Assembly: GCF_040438645.1 (NCBI RefSeq)
Contig: NZ_CP159253.1
Location: forward strand, 1,922,001-1,986,000
Length of the DNA stretch: 64,000 nucleotides
Source of the DNA: Mesorhizobium sp. WSM2240
GTDB taxonomy: Bacteria; Pseudomonadota; Alphaproteobacteria; Rhizobiales; Rhizobiaceae
Direction: 5' to 3'
Below are positions 62,961 to 64,000 of the stretch, piece by piece. Position numbers and translations under genes: made by a program. Position 1 is the stretch's first letter, and every line of letters starts with the position of its first letter. A model generated the notes under the pieces. The model worked only from the letters and a program-made list of their open reading frames with translations. It did no database searches and had not been told where the DNA came from.

Positions 62961-63230
62961 TCGAGGGGAAGCATGCCTTGGGGGGCTCGCTTCGAGGGCA
63001 AAGAGAACGTGCGAAAAGCGCTGGCAATGCGTTTTGAAGGTCTCCCCGACGTCCACTACGGCAAGGATGAGCATTTTTTTGATTCGACTGCCGACACGGG
63101 AATCTCGAAATGGACACTCACGGGCACCACTCCCGACGGGACGCCAAAGGAGGTCCAAGGGTGCGACTTCTACACGTTCCGTGACGGTAAGGTCATCCGC
63201 AAAGACTCGTACTGGAAAATCGTGGAGTAA
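62961..63230 (+). pseudogene. C-terminal half of a SnoaL/NTF2-like protein
   Basis: The frame reads [56 protein letters not shown] and FRDGKVIRKDSYWKIVE before TAA. This is the second half of a nuclear-transport-factor-2-like (SnoaL) domain protein of about 130 residues. The ATG at 62973 is an internal methionine. The first half has been replaced by the ilvD fragment in another frame. It could still be translated as an 85-residue protein but would lack part of the fold. Confidence 0.65.
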
Positions 63231-63432
63231 TGGCGCGCGCCGACCGTTTCACACATGAGCAGACAGTCAGACCCATGTTCGGCAATGACTACAATGGGGC
63301 CGGATGCAGACCGGCAGCTTTCGGATCCGCAACGAAGATTGCAGACGCTCAACCTATGCGACCGAGGTCGCGATTTGATCCCCAAAGCCGACCTTGCGAC
63401 CGGTCACGGATTCGGCCTCAAGCGTGCGGCCG

Positions 63433-64000
63433 TCAGCCCGAGGGTTTGCGACCGCTGGCGATAGTGATAACCGCGATGATGATCACACCGGTGAGCACCA
63501 TCCTGATGCCAGCTCCGAAGCCATAAGTGTTGAGCATGGTGACGAGCAGGAACAGCAGCATGGCTGCGCCCCACAGGCCCGGCAGATTGGCGAAGCCACC
63601 CGCCACCGAGGTCCCGCCGATCACCACGACGGCAATCGAGGCGAGCAGGTACTCCGCGCCCATGTTGAGCGCGGCGCCGCCGGAGAAACCTGAAACCACA
63701 TAGCCCGTCAGGCCGGCGAACATGCCGCACATGACATAGGTGGCGAAGCGCACGCGGTCGACTGGCAGGCCCGCAAGCCGCGCGGCGCGCGCGTTCTGGC
63801 CGATCGCCGTTACGGTCCGCCCGAACACCGTACGGTGCAGGATCACGCTCATCACGAACGTGATGAGCATGCCCGCCACGGCAAGGATCGGGATGCCCCA
63901 CAGGATCCACGTGGTGAAGTCGGCGAGCAGTGGTGGCGGCTTGATGCGCAGGCCCCGGCTGTATGAGATGGCGGCGGACAGAAACAGGAAGCTGGACGAC
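63433..64000 (-). CDS. Sugar-type ABC permease (RbsC family), partial
   Basis: The frame is open from the window end to a TGA at 63433-63435 and covers about 188 residues of the C-terminal part. It has RVFG/RTVFGRTVTAIGQNARAARLAG, VDRVRFATYVMCGMFAGLTG, GAEYLLASIAVVVIGGTSVAGG and MLNTYGFGAGIRMVLTGVII, the RbsC/BPD_transp_2 pattern. The start lies beyond the window. It forms the inner-membrane pore of a ribose/xylose/polyol-type importer. The 200 bases before it (63231-63432) hold no gene. Confidence 0.9.
   Translation of the reverse strand, partial: SSSFLFLSAAISYSRGLRIKPPPLLADFTTWILWGIPILAVAGMLITFVMSVILHRTVFGRTVTAIGQNARAARLAGLPVDRVRFATYVMCGMFAGLTGYVVSGFSGGAALNMGAEYLLASIAVVVIGGTSVAGGFANLPGLWGAAMLLFLLVTMLNTYGFGAGIRMVLTGVIIIAVITIASGRKPSG

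Overview
The window looks like a chromosomal or accessory-replicon segment of an alphaproteobacterium of the Hyphomicrobiales (Mesorhizobium/Aminobacter-like). The reasons are the GC-rich coding style, the subunit I/III fused cytochrome oxidase followed by ctaG, the many family-5 peptide-type ABC importers, the GntR/FCD regulators and a possible RirA-type iron box. No rRNA, tRNA or CRISPR array was seen. The genus is inference.

Layout. 1-2931: end of an aa3-type oxidase operon (fused subunit I/III, small membrane protein, CtaG, triheme cytochrome c). 3070-3120: a short relic of the 5' end of dusA, a known integration site for genomic islands. 3643-14508: a catabolic/uptake block built around a dipeptide-type ABC importer, with two C45 acyltransferase paralogues, two esterase-like hydrolase paralogues, a MOSC protein and a GntR-type regulator with two predicted winged helices. 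14830-23998: an OmpR-type two-component system divergent from an operon that joins a Tat-exported molybdenum hydroxylase (2Fe-2S and Mo subunits) to a flavocytochrome c pair and SoxX, SoxY, SoxZ and SoxA, without SoxB or SoxCD. This is the most unusual system in the window. 24626-28782: a metallophore-type ABC importer divergent from a methyltransferase. 28815-38192: amino-acid and hydroxy-acid catabolism (M20 hydrolase, hydroxyacid dehydrogenase, cupin, tartrate-type dehydrogenase, SSADH-like enzyme, haloacid dehalogenase, aminotransferase, Lrp regulator). 38424-58600: a second dipeptide-type importer surrounded by three FAD amino-acid oxidases, ornithine cyclodeaminase, GNAT, D-threonine-aldolase-like enzyme, aldehyde dehydrogenase, GntR regulator, aminotransferase, kinase and dehalogenase. 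58601-63230: a decay zone of frameshifted or truncated genes (DUF1428, staphylococcal-nuclease-like, SDR, ilvD, SnoaL) with one apparently intact nucleoside-kinase-like gene. 63433-64000: a sugar-type ABC permease running off the end.

Many genes occur as paralogous pairs (dehalogenase, FAD oxidase, GNAT, aldehyde dehydrogenase, class III aminotransferase, ABC importer, C45 enzyme, hydrolase, GntR regulator). The window therefore reads as a set of related amine/amide or amino-acid-derivative uptake and breakdown modules, accumulated by duplication and transfer and partly degraded on the right-hand side.
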